64,000 nucleotides of DNA from Artemisia argyi (taxonomy: Eukaryota > Streptophyta > Magnoliopsida > Asterales > Asteraceae): positions 201,910,718-201,974,717 of the forward strand of contig CM060688.1 of assembly GCA_030686995.1 (NCBI GenBank), given 5' to 3'. A program made the translations under genes and the position numbers. How positions within the stretch are numbered: position 1 is the first letter of the stretch; the number at the start of each line of letters is the position of its first letter. Below, in pieces: positions 10,717 through 21,134 of the stretch. The notes beneath the pieces were generated by a model, which was given only the letters and a program-made list of their open reading frames with translations, had not been told where the DNA came from and searched no databases.

Positions 10717-12566
10717 TGCATACACTCTTACCCTACCATCTAAAATAATACATCATAGGGAATGAATATTCCCCTTACACTTGAATTTTTACATACTTTA
10801 CAATAAACTAATCTAATGACTCGAATTAAGATAATCAAAACACTTGGAGTACGTTTAAGATTAACGCACATATGGGGGTAATATATGATGTTCTTCCCCA
10901 TTACTCCATAAAACAAGTACTTTACCCATGAGTCCCAATCGTCCCAAAACAATATGTACAAGGATATGATTCGACTTAGCAACATTGTAATCAATTAGAT
11001 AACTAACTAAGGGTTTAAACAAATAACAATAATGCACTAAAGATGAGTGCATACACGGAAGGCTAAGGCGATTTGGGTGTACGTTTAAGTGGGGTGTAAC
11101 AAATTCTTCCTTTAAGTAAGATGTTTAAAGTTAGAAATGAAAAGATAGGCTCGGAGGGATGTACTAGAGGTTTCGTGTACTAAAAATGAGTACAACGCTA
11201 AGGTGTGGGAAAAATTAATTGACTTAACTAGCCAAGTAATATGACTTAAATGGTCAAGAAATTATGATACGGGTTTAACACAAGGGTGATCCTAATGCCT
11301 CTTATCATGTAGTAAATCCTACTACACGAATGTAGTCTCACTAGCGGTCTCGGGATGCATCACTAACGCAAGTTCTAGAATCTAAATGCTACCGGTACAC
11401 TCATAAGCACTAATAGTAAATGCTTTTCCTATCAAATCAAAAGGCGAACCTCACATATTTGGGTGGAAAATTTTTCTGAATGGTACGATTTTGTGCTAGT
11501 CATACGACTCCTATCCATGAGACGCTTGCTAAGGCTAAAGTTTCACTCCTAAATATTGTAAAAAATTTTAAATTTAGCGCTAAAATTTCACTAACAAGTA
11601 TTTCTCTTAGTTTTATTACACACTTACCATCAAACAAACAAACTCAAGTGAAAGTGTATCTATAAGTTATCATCATTTTACCCTCCCCTTACACTTAGGA
11701 TGAACATTGTCCCCAATGTTCAAGTAAAGATTGTAAAAGTAAAAATAGGTAAAAGAATGAAATCAAATACTCCCCTGATTCGCTCGGTATGGATAATATG
11801 GTAACCAGGTTAGACCTTCCTCCAAGAATACGAACAATCAAAGCTTCCCTTCCAGAATATAAATCATCTTCTTGTCAAACATAACCTGTTAAACCTGAGA
11901 AAACAAACAAGGCAACCTCGCGTAAAATCGGCAGCAATCTATATATGCTAACAAATCCTAGAAAACAAAGTAAGATATAATGCTTGTGGAATGATGTTTG
12001 CAGATTTCCTGGAGATTATAAAACTAAAGATTTAACAAAAACTTTAAGACTCCGTTAGAAAAACAAAACTAGCAAAATTTTCAGAATTTTACACGTGACG
12101 CCGTCAGGAATTTCTTCCTGACGCCGTCAGAAGTGACCTGCAGAAATTCTTATGTTAAGTTTTCGGAAAATTTCTGGAAAAACTTGGTCCTACTTCCTGG
12201 AAAATCCTGCAAAACATCATTATGACTCGATACAAGCATTTGACTCTAACAAATACGAATACACATGTTCATTTAATATTGTGGAGAATCATGGTCAAGT
12301 TTGTTTCTTAAAAACATATTTGGGGTTTCCCCTTACACTTATCTTTTGCGAAATACCTTTGGATGAAGTTAAGACAAAGCCAAACAACAAAATAAAGTAT
12401 TTTCACCATTTTAGTTTGAAACATGATCTACCAACACTAAAAATAAAGCATGCATACGGAAACAAATAACAATCAAACAAAATAAAAATCACACAAAACA
12501 TGGGTTGCTTCCCAAGAAGCGCTTTTCTTTATTTACGAGTCTTGTAGCTAGACTCAAGGTCATGGG
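10061..12566 (-). other. Non-coding 3' region of element B with four polypurine-like boxes
   Basis: About 2.5 kb without a convincing gene. On the element strand the motif AAGTGTAAGGGG (or a close variant) occurs four times: 12329-12341, 11684-11696, 10771-10782 and 10064-10076. The last adjoins the 3' LTR and is the expected polypurine primer site. The second is next to a 20-base palindrome (GAACATTGGGGACAATGTTC on the element strand, 11702-11721). A run of 44 T lies at 10672-10715. Two TGACG-type boxes lie near 12095-12130. Spacing of the boxes is kept in elements C and D. Confidence 0.7.
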
Positions 12567-12569
12567 TTA

Positions 12570-13043
12570 CTACGTGATATGGGTGAGTTCCTCATTGAGG
12601 ACATCTTTAGGATCAAACTTAGGTTTCAACTTCCTATCGGTTTTCTTAGTGCGGTATGACCTTTCAAACTTTTCTCTGTCCGAATCATACAAAATCATCT
12701 TCAAATGCCATGATCCATCACATTCCTTAGGTGGCTTATCCCACCTCCATTTACACTTATCCCCATCTCTTTTCCACTTGTTCATTTCTATGTTAATGGG
12801 CATTACGCTTAAGAACGCAATCATTTTCCTAAAGACTAGGGGGTCCTCAAAAGGGTCTAGCTCTTCTTCTCTAGCTATGAGTTATTCCACCGAATGTGTT
12901 TTATCGATGAAACCTTTTTCTAGATAGAATGGGCGTTGAGGTCCTATAAAGTTTCTTTCTATCCAAGGTCCATATCTAGATGGTCTCCTATTCATCTCTA
13001 CCCAATGTGGTGTCGGTTCATCCTCACAATCATAGCTATGTTT
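12570..13043 (-). pseudogene. C-terminal extension of element B gag-protease, interrupted
   Basis: Directly continues the gag-protease frame after a TAG that closes it at 13044. It is recognised because element C carries the same stretch open (17684-18262). Readable pieces include MNRRPSRYGPWIERNFIGPQ, FLSVMPINIEMNKWKRDGDK and a Lys-rich end. A second in-frame stop lies near 12884. It is rich in Trp, Lys and Asp and has no RT motif. The function is unknown. It ends at 12570, four bases before the homology with element D resumes. Confidence 0.7.
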
Positions 13044-15122
13044 CTAGACATCATATACCGACCAAGTATCGCCCTCACCTACCGCTATCTTAGACTCCTT
13101 ACAATCTATCATGGCCCTAGCGGTTGCTAAAAATCCTCTTCCAACTAATAATGGGCATGTAGTGTCACTAACCATATCTAGGACCTGAAAATCCGCTAAA
13201 ATAGTCAACTTCCCTACGCGAACAACTACATCCTTAATCATCCCAACCGGGTGGGCAATACTCCCATCCGCTAGACCAATTAATACCTCCGTCTCCTCTA
13301 ACTTTCCTAGCTTGAGAGTGGTGAAAAGGGATAAGGGAATCAAGTTGAGGCTTGACTCTAAATCGGCTAGTGTGTCGAAAGCTTTGGATTTTCCTATCTT
13401 ACAAGGCAAAACAAATATACCTGGATCATCAAGCTTTTTAGGCAACTTGTTTTGAACGAAGGCGGTCCCATTTTTACCTAGTTTAAATTTCTCATATTTT
13501 TCTAGGAGGGCACTATAGTAGGGAGCACGGGCTACGACATCAATGACGGGGCGTTCAAGGTGAAGCTCCTTGAATTCATTGTCAAGGTCTTGCGTAGGAG
13601 GTGTTTCAACTATGCTTTTGACCGGTTTTATATCAGGTGTTTTATTTGATTGGTCCTTTTGAAGAATTTCGTTTTGTTTGAAACATGTGCTCGTTGATTT
13701 AACCGAGTAGTATTGCGGACAAGAAGTGGGTGACGGAACTGATGATATGGAATTAACGTTTAGTTTCGGGTTCTTGACCGTGTCGCTTGGGAGTGCTCCC
13801 ATTTCTCGGTCATTGAGAACTTTCAACAATGTGTCAATTTTGGTGGTCATCTCGCTTTGCTTTTGTTTGAAATCGGCTTCAAACTTAGATATGCGAGCTT
13901 CTTGAGATGCCATAAACTTGGACATCAATCCTTCAAGATTTTTGGTACTACCATAGTTGTTAGAAGGATTGTTGTTGAAAGTATGGTTGGAGGGTGGACC
14001 GTTTGGTTGGTAACGATTAGGCGGATTGGAAGAATTGTTTTGGTTTTGTTTCCACCTAAGGCTTGGGTGATTTTTCCAAGAAGGGTTGTAGGAATCACCA
14101 TAAGGGTTTGGCTCGGGTTTTAAAGTGTACCACTTGTCTCCCGCTTCGTCGGTACGCAAGGATGCGTAGTCCGCAAAAGCTGTTCCGGGGAGTTCCACGC
14201 AATCACGAGTGTCATGGGGACCACTACATAATTCGCATGAAGAAGTGATTTTGTTCACTTGGCTTGAAGGCTTAGGAGCTTCGTAAGATTTCATGAGAAA
14301 CTTGACTTGGTCCTCAAGTTCCATGATCCTACGGTCGGGAGTACTAGAATTGTTCGAAGGCAAAGATATTGCCTTGACCGTTTTGTTCAAATCACGGGGA
14401 TCATTCCAACTTTCGTTGTCATAGAGAGCAAGATCTTCTATGATTTCCCATGATTCTTCCACACTTAGATCATGTAGCTTGCCACCGGCCGATTGGTCAA
14501 TGGTTCGCCTTGTTGAGAGATCGATGTGGTCATAGAAGATTTGGACTTGGAGCCAAAGATCTATGCCATGATGAGGGACTTTTTGGAGTAAGTCCTTGAA
14601 ATGAGTCCATGCTTCATATAGAGTTTCACCTTGACGTTGTTGGAACATCAAGATATCATTTCTAAGATTGGTAGTTCTCCCCGTTGGGAAAAATTGAGCA
14701 AGGAAACGAGTGGTGAGATCATCCCATGAAGTGATAGATCCCGCGGGTAAACGTTCAAGCCATTGACTAGCTTGATCACGTAGAGAGAATTGGAATAGGC
14801 GTAATCGGGTCGTCTCTCTAGTTGCAACATCTAGGTCTATGGAATCTACGATTTTAAGGAAGTCCTTGAGATGTTGATTAGGATCTTCGGAACGAAGTCC
14901 ATGGAATGCACATCCTCTTTGCACCAACCGGATGGTGTCGGATCGCAAGGGAGATACATTGGCTCCTTGGGTGAGCTCAATGGTGTTTCGGTAGCCTTGG
15001 TGGCTAGGTCGGGAATACTCTCCTAGGGTTCGGGGCCTAAGAGGTTGGTTTGCTAGTGGTGGGTTTTGTGGGTGGTCTTGTTGTGGTGGGTTGATGGGTT
15101 CAAAGATGTTACCACCTTCCAT
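13044..15122 (-). CDS. Gag-protease polyprotein of element B (692 aa)
   Basis: Structural protein and protease of a non-autonomous Athila-like element. The ATG at 15122 follows the leader and PBS. Residues about 40-230 form the capsid domain (RLRLFQFSLRDQASQWLERL, TRFLAQFFPTGRTTNLR). A zinc knuckle CELCSGPHDTRDC lies near residue 300, followed by an Asn/Pro-rich linker and a coiled coil with FMASQEARISKFEADFKQKQ (about 405-425). A retropepsin-like domain occupies about 570-680. Its active-site segment reads LADLESSLNLIP, where the related copy in element C has DLGSS, so the Gly after Asp is lost and activity is doubtful. The frame ends at a TAG that is probably a nonsense mutation. It lies on the strand opposite to C. 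Confidence 0.88.
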   Translation of the reverse strand: MEGGNIFEPINPPQQDHPQNPPLANQPLRPRTLGEYSRPSHQGYRNTIELTQGANVSPLRSDTIRLVQRGCAFHGLRSEDPNQHLKDFLKIVDSIDLDVATRETTRLRLFQFSLRDQASQWLERLPAGSITSWDDLTTRFLAQFFPTGRTTNLRNDILMFQQRQGETLYEAWTHFKDLLQKVPHHGIDLWLQVQIFYDHIDLSTRRTIDQSAGGKLHDLSVEESWEIIEDLALYDNESWNDPRDLNKTVKAISLPSNNSSTPDRRIMELEDQVKFLMKSYEAPKPSSQVNKITSSCELCSGPHDTRDCVELPGTAFADYASLRTDEAGDKWYTLKPEPNPYGDSYNPSWKNHPSLRWKQNQNNSSNPPNRYQPNGPPSNHTFNNNPSNNYGSTKNLEGLMSKFMASQEARISKFEADFKQKQSEMTTKIDTLLKVLNDREMGALPSDTVKNPKLNVNSISSVPSPTSCPQYYSVKSTSTCFKQNEILQKDQSNKTPDIKPVKSIVETPPTQDLDNEFKELHLERPVIDVVARAPYYSALLEKYEKFKLGKNGTAFVQNKLPKKLDDPGIFVLPCKIGKSKAFDTLADLESSLNLIPLSLFTTLKLGKLEETEVLIGLADGSIAHPVGMIKDVVVRVGKLTILADFQVLDMVSDTTCPLLVGRGFLATARAMIDCKESKIAVGEGDTWSVYDV

Positions 15123-15268
15123 GATGTCGGATGGTAAAGAGTTACGAACAAAAACACGAAGAAATAAGATAGACTAAAGAAAACCTAAAAATAAAAATAA
15201 AATCTTACTAGAAAGGAATCTAGCAAGTAGACCTAATGAAAAGAAATCCTAACCTAGACAATAACTAT

Positions 15269-15286
15269 TCCCCGGCAACGGCGCCA
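15269..15286 (-). other. Primer binding site of element B (tRNA-Asp)
   Basis: On the plus strand this reads TCCCCGGCAACGGCGCCA, the 3' end of plant tRNA-Asp including CCA. The element RNA therefore carries its complement six bases from the LTR end. The leader between PBS and gag ATG (15123-15268) is A-rich and is conserved in element D. Confidence 0.9.
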
Positions 15287-16158
15287 AAAACTTGATCCGT
15301 GGGAATTGCACCAGGCTTTACCTCTCGAGGGATCTCGAGAAGCTTACAACCCCCACCAGGCAGTGTACATGATCGTTGTAGTATAGTATAGCGACAAGTA
15401 CCGGGGGATTGATCGTTCAACTCAGGAATAGTGCCGCTAGGATTAGAAAACCTAAGAACTAGGTCTAGAGGTGAGGGATGATTCTTTTTATATTTTTTAT
15501 GTTTTATGAAAAGCAATTAAAATCTCGGGTTTTTGGAAGAGGGGTGGAATTAGTTGCTAGTCAACTAACCCAATAACTAAGATGCAACCAAAATAAATTA
15601 ACAAAAATGAAAATAAACTAAATTAAGGTAGTGGTGTGAGCAATATATGGGAGAATTGTGTTTACTTAGATTTCACTACTCCCTAGATATCTTTTACAGG
15701 TTAATTACTTGTTACAGTTGCGTGAATGACGGATTGTATTCCTTAATACCATTCATGGGGTGGCGTACTTACTTCCCCAATCCTATAAGCTCCTACTTCA
15801 CTCTTATGTCGAGCCGGCTAAGAAGCTCCTAACATGGGATCACTAGAATTCGCTCATGCATTAAATACAACCATAAAAACCTAGTACACATCGGTTCATG
15901 TTTCTTAAGACGTTCAAGCAAGTTACACAACGGAGATCTGCCAGTTTTCTTAAGCCTAACATTGAAATCATTCATCCATTACAACTATAAACAAGCAATC
16001 AACCTATAATCAACATCTAGGTTTCATTACATCTAAGCAAACACACAATAGATCTAGCCTAGCATGTTAAAATCAAGACAAGCATAAGATATATTCAAAC
16101 AACACATAGACATATTGAATGAATTGAAGGAAAACTTATCTCAATTGAACATGAAGGG

Positions 16159-16183
16159 TTTCAAGGGGTGAAAACCCTTGAAA
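16159..16183 (-). other. LTR hairpin downstream of the TATA box
   Basis: TTTCAAGGG and CCCTTGAAA form a perfect 9-bp stem with a 7-base loop, about 90 bases downstream of the TATA box, so it would lie in the transcribed part of the LTR. It is present at 9506-9530 and in both D LTRs, with one mismatch in the right one. Confidence 0.6.
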
Positions 16184-16270
16184 ATACTGTTACAAACGAG
16201 CTAGGGTTTATAAAGTTCGACCCTAATATTCTCCACACAAGTTCCTCCCTTATGAATGAAAATTAGAAAA

Positions 16271-16507
16271 GTATATATAGATTTTAGGAGGTGACGGCGT
16301 CAAGAGGATAAATCTGACGCTGTCATCTCGCCGCCAATAAAGTTCTCGGACTGCCTAGCTTCATAGCTGATGCCGTCATGTATGTTTCTACTCTGGGCCA
16401 TCACCAAAACTACTCTTGACGCCCTTCTTCTGACGCCGTCACGTTTTCTCTGGGCCGTCATCTATTTTGCTCTTGACGCCGTCATAAAGTTCTTCTTGAC
16501 GCCGTCA
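16271..16507 (-). promoter_or_regulatory. LTR promoter: TGACG box array, TATA box
   Basis: On the element strand several copies of the near-palindrome TGACGNCGTCA and half-sites TGACG or CGTCA lie just upstream of a CTATATATAC TATA box (16280-16271). TGACG is the core bound by plant TGA-type bZIP factors (as-1 type sites), so this looks like an LTR enhancer plus core promoter. The same arrangement occurs in the other LTR of B (9639-9855) and both LTRs of D (about 21957-22174 and 26925-27141). Binding is inference. Confidence 0.6.
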
Positions 16508-16713
16508 TCTACTGTTCCCAGCAAGGAAAATTAAGACTTTGCCGTTTTCTTTACTTTTATGCTCCAAAAACGTCCAAAATGCTTCCTTTTCCAGAATTCA
16601 CTCCCAAAGTACCAAAAATCACAAAAGGAACGATTTAGGGCAATATTTGATCAAATAAATTCAATTCCAGGCTTAAATGACCCCCTAAAAACGGTTCATT
16701 TTTCACCTCATCA

Positions 16714-17723
16714 CCGAGCCAAACCCTTACGGTGATTCCTACAACTCTTCTTGGAAAAATCACCCGAACCTTAGGTGGAAACAAAACCAAAACATGCCCC
16801 AAAACAATTCTTCCAATCCACCTAATCGTCACCAACCAAACGGTCCACCCTCTAACCGTACTTTCAACAACAATCCTTCCAATAACTATGGTAGTACCAA
16901 TAATCTTGAAGGATTGATGTCCAAATTTATGGCATCTCAAGAAGCTCGCATATCTAAGTTTGAAGCCGATTTCAAACAAAAACAAAGTGAGATTACCAAT
17001 AAAATTGACACATTGTTGAAAGTTCTCAATGACCGAGAAATGGGAGCACTCCCAAGCGACACGTTCAAGAACCCGAAACTAAATGTTAATGCCATATCAT
17101 CGGTTTCGTCACCTACTTCTCGTCCACAATACTATTTGGTCAAAACAATGAGCACGTGTTTCAAGCAAACCCAAATTCTTCAAAAGGACCAATTGAATAA
17201 AACATCCGATATTAAACCGGTCAATACATTAGTTGAAACACCTCTTACACAAGACCTTGATGATGAATTCAAGGAGCTCCACCTTGAACGCCCCGTCATT
17301 GATGTCTTAGCCCGTGCTCCCTACTATAGTGCCCTCCTAGAGAAATATGAGAAATTTAAATTGGGTAAAAATGGGACCGCCTTCGTTCAAAACAAGTTGC
17401 CTAAGAAGCTTGATAATCCGGGTATATTTGTTTTGCCTTGTAAGATAGGAAAATCCGAAGCTTTCGACACACTAGCCGACTTAGGATCAAGCCTCAACTT
17501 GATTACTTTATCCCTTTTCACCACTCTTAAGCTAGGAAAGTTAGAGGAGACGGAAGTACTAATTGGTCTAGCGGATGGAAGTGTTGCCCATCCGCTTGGA
17601 ATGATCAAAGATGTAGTAGTTCACATAGGAAGATTGACTATCTTGGCGGATTTCCACGTCCTAGATATGGTTAGTGATACTACATGCCCATTGTTAGTAG
17701 GTGGGGGATTTTTAGCGGCATGA
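16714..17723 (+). pseudogene. Gag-protease of element C (right part)
   Basis: Continues the gag frame broken at 8640, starting PNPYGDSY after the CCGAG duplication. Contains the Asn-rich linker, the FMASQEARISKFEADFKQKQ coiled coil and a retropepsin-like domain with LADLGSSLNLITLSLF near 17480. It keeps the Asp-Leu-Gly form that element B has lost. At about 17715 a deletion of roughly ten bases, relative to B, shifts the frame and ends it at 17723, separating it from the C-terminal extension. It has no RT or integrase. Confidence 0.85.
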
Positions 17724-18262
17724 TAGATTGTAAGGAGTCTAAGATAGCGGTAGGAGATGGTGAGACTTGGATGGTTTATGATGTTAAGAAGCATAGCTAC
17801 GATTGTGAGGACGAACCGACACCACATTGGGTAGAGATGAATAGGAGACCATCTAGATATGGACCTTGGATAGAAAGAAACTTTATAGGACCTCAACGCC
17901 CATTTTATCTAGAAAAAGATTTCATCGATAAGACACATTCGATGGAACAACTCATAGCTAGAGATGAGGAACTAGACCCTTTTGAGGATCCCCTAGTCTT
18001 TAGGAAAATGATTGAGTTCTTAAGCGTAATGCCTATCAACCTAGAGATGAATAAGTGGAAAAGGGAAGGGGATAAGTGTAAATGGAATTGGGACAAGCCA
18101 CCTAAGGAAGGTGACGGATCATGGCATATGAAGATGATTTTATATGATCCGGATGGAGAAAAGTTTGAGAAGTCATACCGTACCAAGAGAACCGATAGGA
18201 AATTGAAACCTAAGTTTGACCCCAAAGATGTCCTCGACGAGGAGCTCACACATATAGGATAG
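17684..18262 (+). pseudogene. C-terminal extension of element C gag-protease, frameshifted
   Basis: Open frame of about 190 residues overlapping the gag-protease end in another frame. It begins to align with element B at MIDCKESKIAVGDGETW and continues RPSRYGPWIERNFIGPQRPF, FLSVMPINLEMNKWKREGDK and a Lys-rich tail ending in DEELTHIG. It is the best-preserved copy of this extension in the window. No known catalytic motif is seen. In an intact element it would be fused to the protease. It is followed at once by the shared 3' UTR. Confidence 0.75.
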
Positions 18263-20107
18263 CTCATGACCTTGAGTCTAGCTACAAGACTCGTAAATAA
18301 AAAAAAGCGCTTCTTGGGAGGCAACCCATGTTTAGTATGTTTTTATTTGTTTGATTTTATTTGTTTTCGTATGCATGATTTATTTTTATTGTTGGTAGAT
18401 CATGTTTCAAACTAAAATTGTGAAAATGCTTTATTTTGTTGTTTAACTTCGTCTTAACTTCATATAAAGGTATTTTGCAAAAGCTAAGTGTAAGGGGAAA
18501 CCCCAAATTTGTTTCTAAGAACGAAAATGATCTTGATTCACCACAATATTAAATGAACATGTATATTAGTAGTTGTTAGAGTTAAATGCTTGTATGGAGT
18601 CAAAATGATGTTTTGCAGGATTTTCCAGGAAATAAGGCATAAATTTTTCCAGAAATTTTCTGGAGACTTAACATAAGATTTTTCTAGGAACATTCTGACG
18701 GTGTCAAGAGTTACAACCTGACGGCGTCAGGTACTAAAATTCTGAAAAATTTTGCGATTTTTGTTTTTCTAACGGAGTCTTAAAAGTTTTTGTTGATTCT
18801 TTAGTTCTGTAAACTCCAGGAAATCTGCAAACAGTCATTTCACAAGCATTATATCTTAAATTGCTTTCTTGGATTTGTTAGTATATATAGATTGCCGCCG
18901 ATTTTACGCGAGGTTGCCTTGATTGTTTTCTCAGGTTTAACAGGTTATATATGACAAGAAGATGATTTATATTTCTGGAAGGGAAGCTTTGAACGTTCAT
19001 TTTCTTGGAGGAAGATCTAACCTTGTTGACACACTATCCACACCGAACGAATCAGGGGAGTATTTGTTTTCATTCTTTTACCTATTTTACTTTTACATTC
19101 TTTAATTGAACATTGGGGACAATGTTCACCCTAAGTGTAAGGGGAGGGTAAATGATGATACCTTATAGGATACTATTGCACTTGAGTTTGTTTGTTCGAT
19201 GGTAGGTGTGTAATAAAACTAGGAGAAATACTTGTTAGTGTAATTTTAGCGCCAAATTTAAATATTTTTTACAACATTTAGGAGTGAAACTTTAGCCTTA
19301 ACAAGCGTCTCATGGATAGCAGTTGTATGACTAGCACAAAACCGTACTATTCAGAAAAATCTTCCACCCAAATATGTGAGGTTCGCTTTTAGATTTGATA
19401 GGAAAAGCATTCATTATTAGTGCTTATGAGTGTACCGGTAGCATTTAGATTCTAGAACTTGCGTTAGTGATGTATCCCGAGACCGCTAGTGAGACTACAT
19501 TCGTGTAGTAGGATTTACTACATGATAAGAGGCATTAGGATCACCCTTGTGTTAAACCCGTATCATAATCACTTGACCATTTAAGTCATATTATTTGACT
19601 AGCAAAGTCAATTAATTTTCCCACACCTTAGCGTTGTACTCATTTTAAGTTCACGAAACCCCTAGTACACCCCTCCGAGCCAATCTTTTCGTTTCTTACT
19701 TTAGGCATTTTAATTAAAGGAAGAATTTGTTTACAATCCACCCAAATGTGCAACTAAATCGCCTTAGCCTTCCGTGTATGCACTCATCTTTAGTGCATTA
19801 TTGTTATTTGTTTAAACCCTTAGTTAATTGTCTAATTGATTACATGGTTGCTAAGTCGAGTCATATCTTGTACATATTGTTTTGGGACGATTGGGACTCA
19901 TGGGTAAAGTACTAGTATAGAGTAATGGGGACGAACATCATATATTACCCCCATATGTGCGTTAATATTTAAAAGTACTCCAAGTGTTTTGATTATCTTG
20001 ATTCAAGTCATTAGATTAGTTTATTGTAAAGTATGCAAAAATTCAAGTGTAAGGGGAATGTACATTCCCTATGATGTATTATTTTGGATGGTAGGGTAAA
20101 AGTGTAC

Positions 20108-20150
<43 letters not shown>

Positions 20151-20698
20151 CATACGGACTACCATCCCGTTTCATTCTATGTTTGTTTTATGTTTTTGTT
20201 ATTTTTGATTCATTAGCTTAAGTCGAGTCGAGTCTTGGCTTAGCAACGCCATATTATACATGTAATTAACCAAGATGATTAACTCGCCACCAGTAAATAT
20301 TGCCTTTATCCAACAAAACCGTGTTTTCATATCCCTACACCTAACGTTATAACCCTTTAAAAGACCTCTTTGATAGTTTATCCTAGGTGCTTACGCCAAG
20401 TGGTAGAGGTTTGATCCTTTCCCAAGCCTATGGTAATCTATTTGCTATCACAGGTAGTGAGAGATATTTTCCATTTCCATATTATGATATATACTTTATT
20501 ACACCCGAGAGATGTGAGTATCTAAACACTGTTTGTGAGGTGCTAGTGTATGACATCCGTGCTTGCTTTTGGTTTTTAGTGGAACGATTATTTGTTGTAA
20601 TTACTTTTATAATAGTGTTAAATGACCCCTAACTTGTATTTTGATTAGAATAAAAGCGCATTTGCTTGAGGGCAAGCAAATCTCAAGTGTAAGGGTAT
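18263..20698 (+). other. Non-coding 3' region of element C
   Basis: Reverse-complement relative of 10061-12566. The four polypurine-like boxes lie at 18485-18497, 19132-19144, 20045-20056 and 20684-20696, and the 20-base palindrome at 19108-19127. A run of 33 A (20110-20142) matches the T run of B. TGACG-type boxes lie near 18696-18730. The expected 3' LTR does not follow. At about 20698 the sequence switches to an unrelated, reversed LTR fragment. Confidence 0.75.
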
Positions 20699-21134
20699 CC
20701 GATCGGATGGTCATTCTTTTGGTACCTTCCAGCCGAATCGGATGCGGGTTGCATCCGATCGGTTGGAAATTGTCTGAACATAATTTCTTTTTCTTTTCTT
20801 TGTCGTTTTACGTTGCATGCATTATTTTTCTTCGTGGCATGACTTTATCCATTAGAACTTGATATTTCCTTGATAATTACGTGTAGAAAACTTGTCTTTA
20901 TCAAATCCTTTTGTCCATGCGACGTTTCTTTCTTTCTTGTCTTCTTGAAACTCTCCAAATGTGCATGATTACTTCATTTCTTCATTTTTAATCATTTTTA
21001 CCTGCTTTTGGTTATATTTGCATGCATAAACACTTTTCCACGATTAAGTAACAAATATATACAAATATGACCAATTTCCATGCATAAAACAAACAATAAC
21101 GCGACTAAAAACATGTTAATTTTGAGCGTTATCA
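20699..21134 (-). repeat. Reversed LTR fragment of a sister Athila-like family (E)
   Basis: Read on the minus strand from 21134, it starts TGATAACGCTCAAAATTAAC, resembling the LTR start of B (TGATAAGGCGAAAAATGAAC). It therefore looks like the 5' part of a related LTR. Near its truncated end it has repeated CATCCGATCGG-type dyads, in place of the TGACG dyads of B and D. It is cut at 20699 against the polypurine tract of element C and abuts a truncated LTR of element D at 21135. No second copy is in the window. Confidence 0.55.

Larger units (their letters stand above)
8641..16713 (-). mobile_element. Athila-like LTR retrotransposon with gag-protease only (element B)
   Basis: Complete element of 8073 bp on the minus strand: 5' LTR 15293-16713, PBS 15269-15286 matching the 3' end of tRNA-Asp, gag-protease 13044-15122, a broken C-terminal extension to 12570, a long non-coding 3' region with the polypurine tract next to 10061, and 3' LTR 8641-10060. 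LTRs are TG...CA and about 1.42 kb. There is no RT, RNase H or integrase anywhere in it, so it must borrow them from an autonomous relative. It is inserted in the gag of element C with a CCGAG duplication. Lineage call rests on gag/protease type and PBS. Confidence 0.92.
15293..16713 (-). repeat. 5' LTR of element B
   Basis: 1421 bp, TG...CA, direct repeat of 8641-10060. Reading on the element strand: LTR start at 16713, TGACG box array 16507-16291, TATA box 16280-16271, hairpin 16183-16159, then the tRNA-Asp-like segment 15402-15373 and the LTR end at 15293. An inverted repeat TCTCGAG/CTCGAGA lies near 15324-15341, close to the LTR end. Confidence 0.93.

Noticed and set aside
12152..12469. 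Plus-strand 105-codon frame also open at 24449-24766 (elements B and D)
   Set aside because: The DNA itself is nearly identical in both elements and the frame lies antisense in a 3' UTR across a polypurine-like box. Openness follows from shared sequence.
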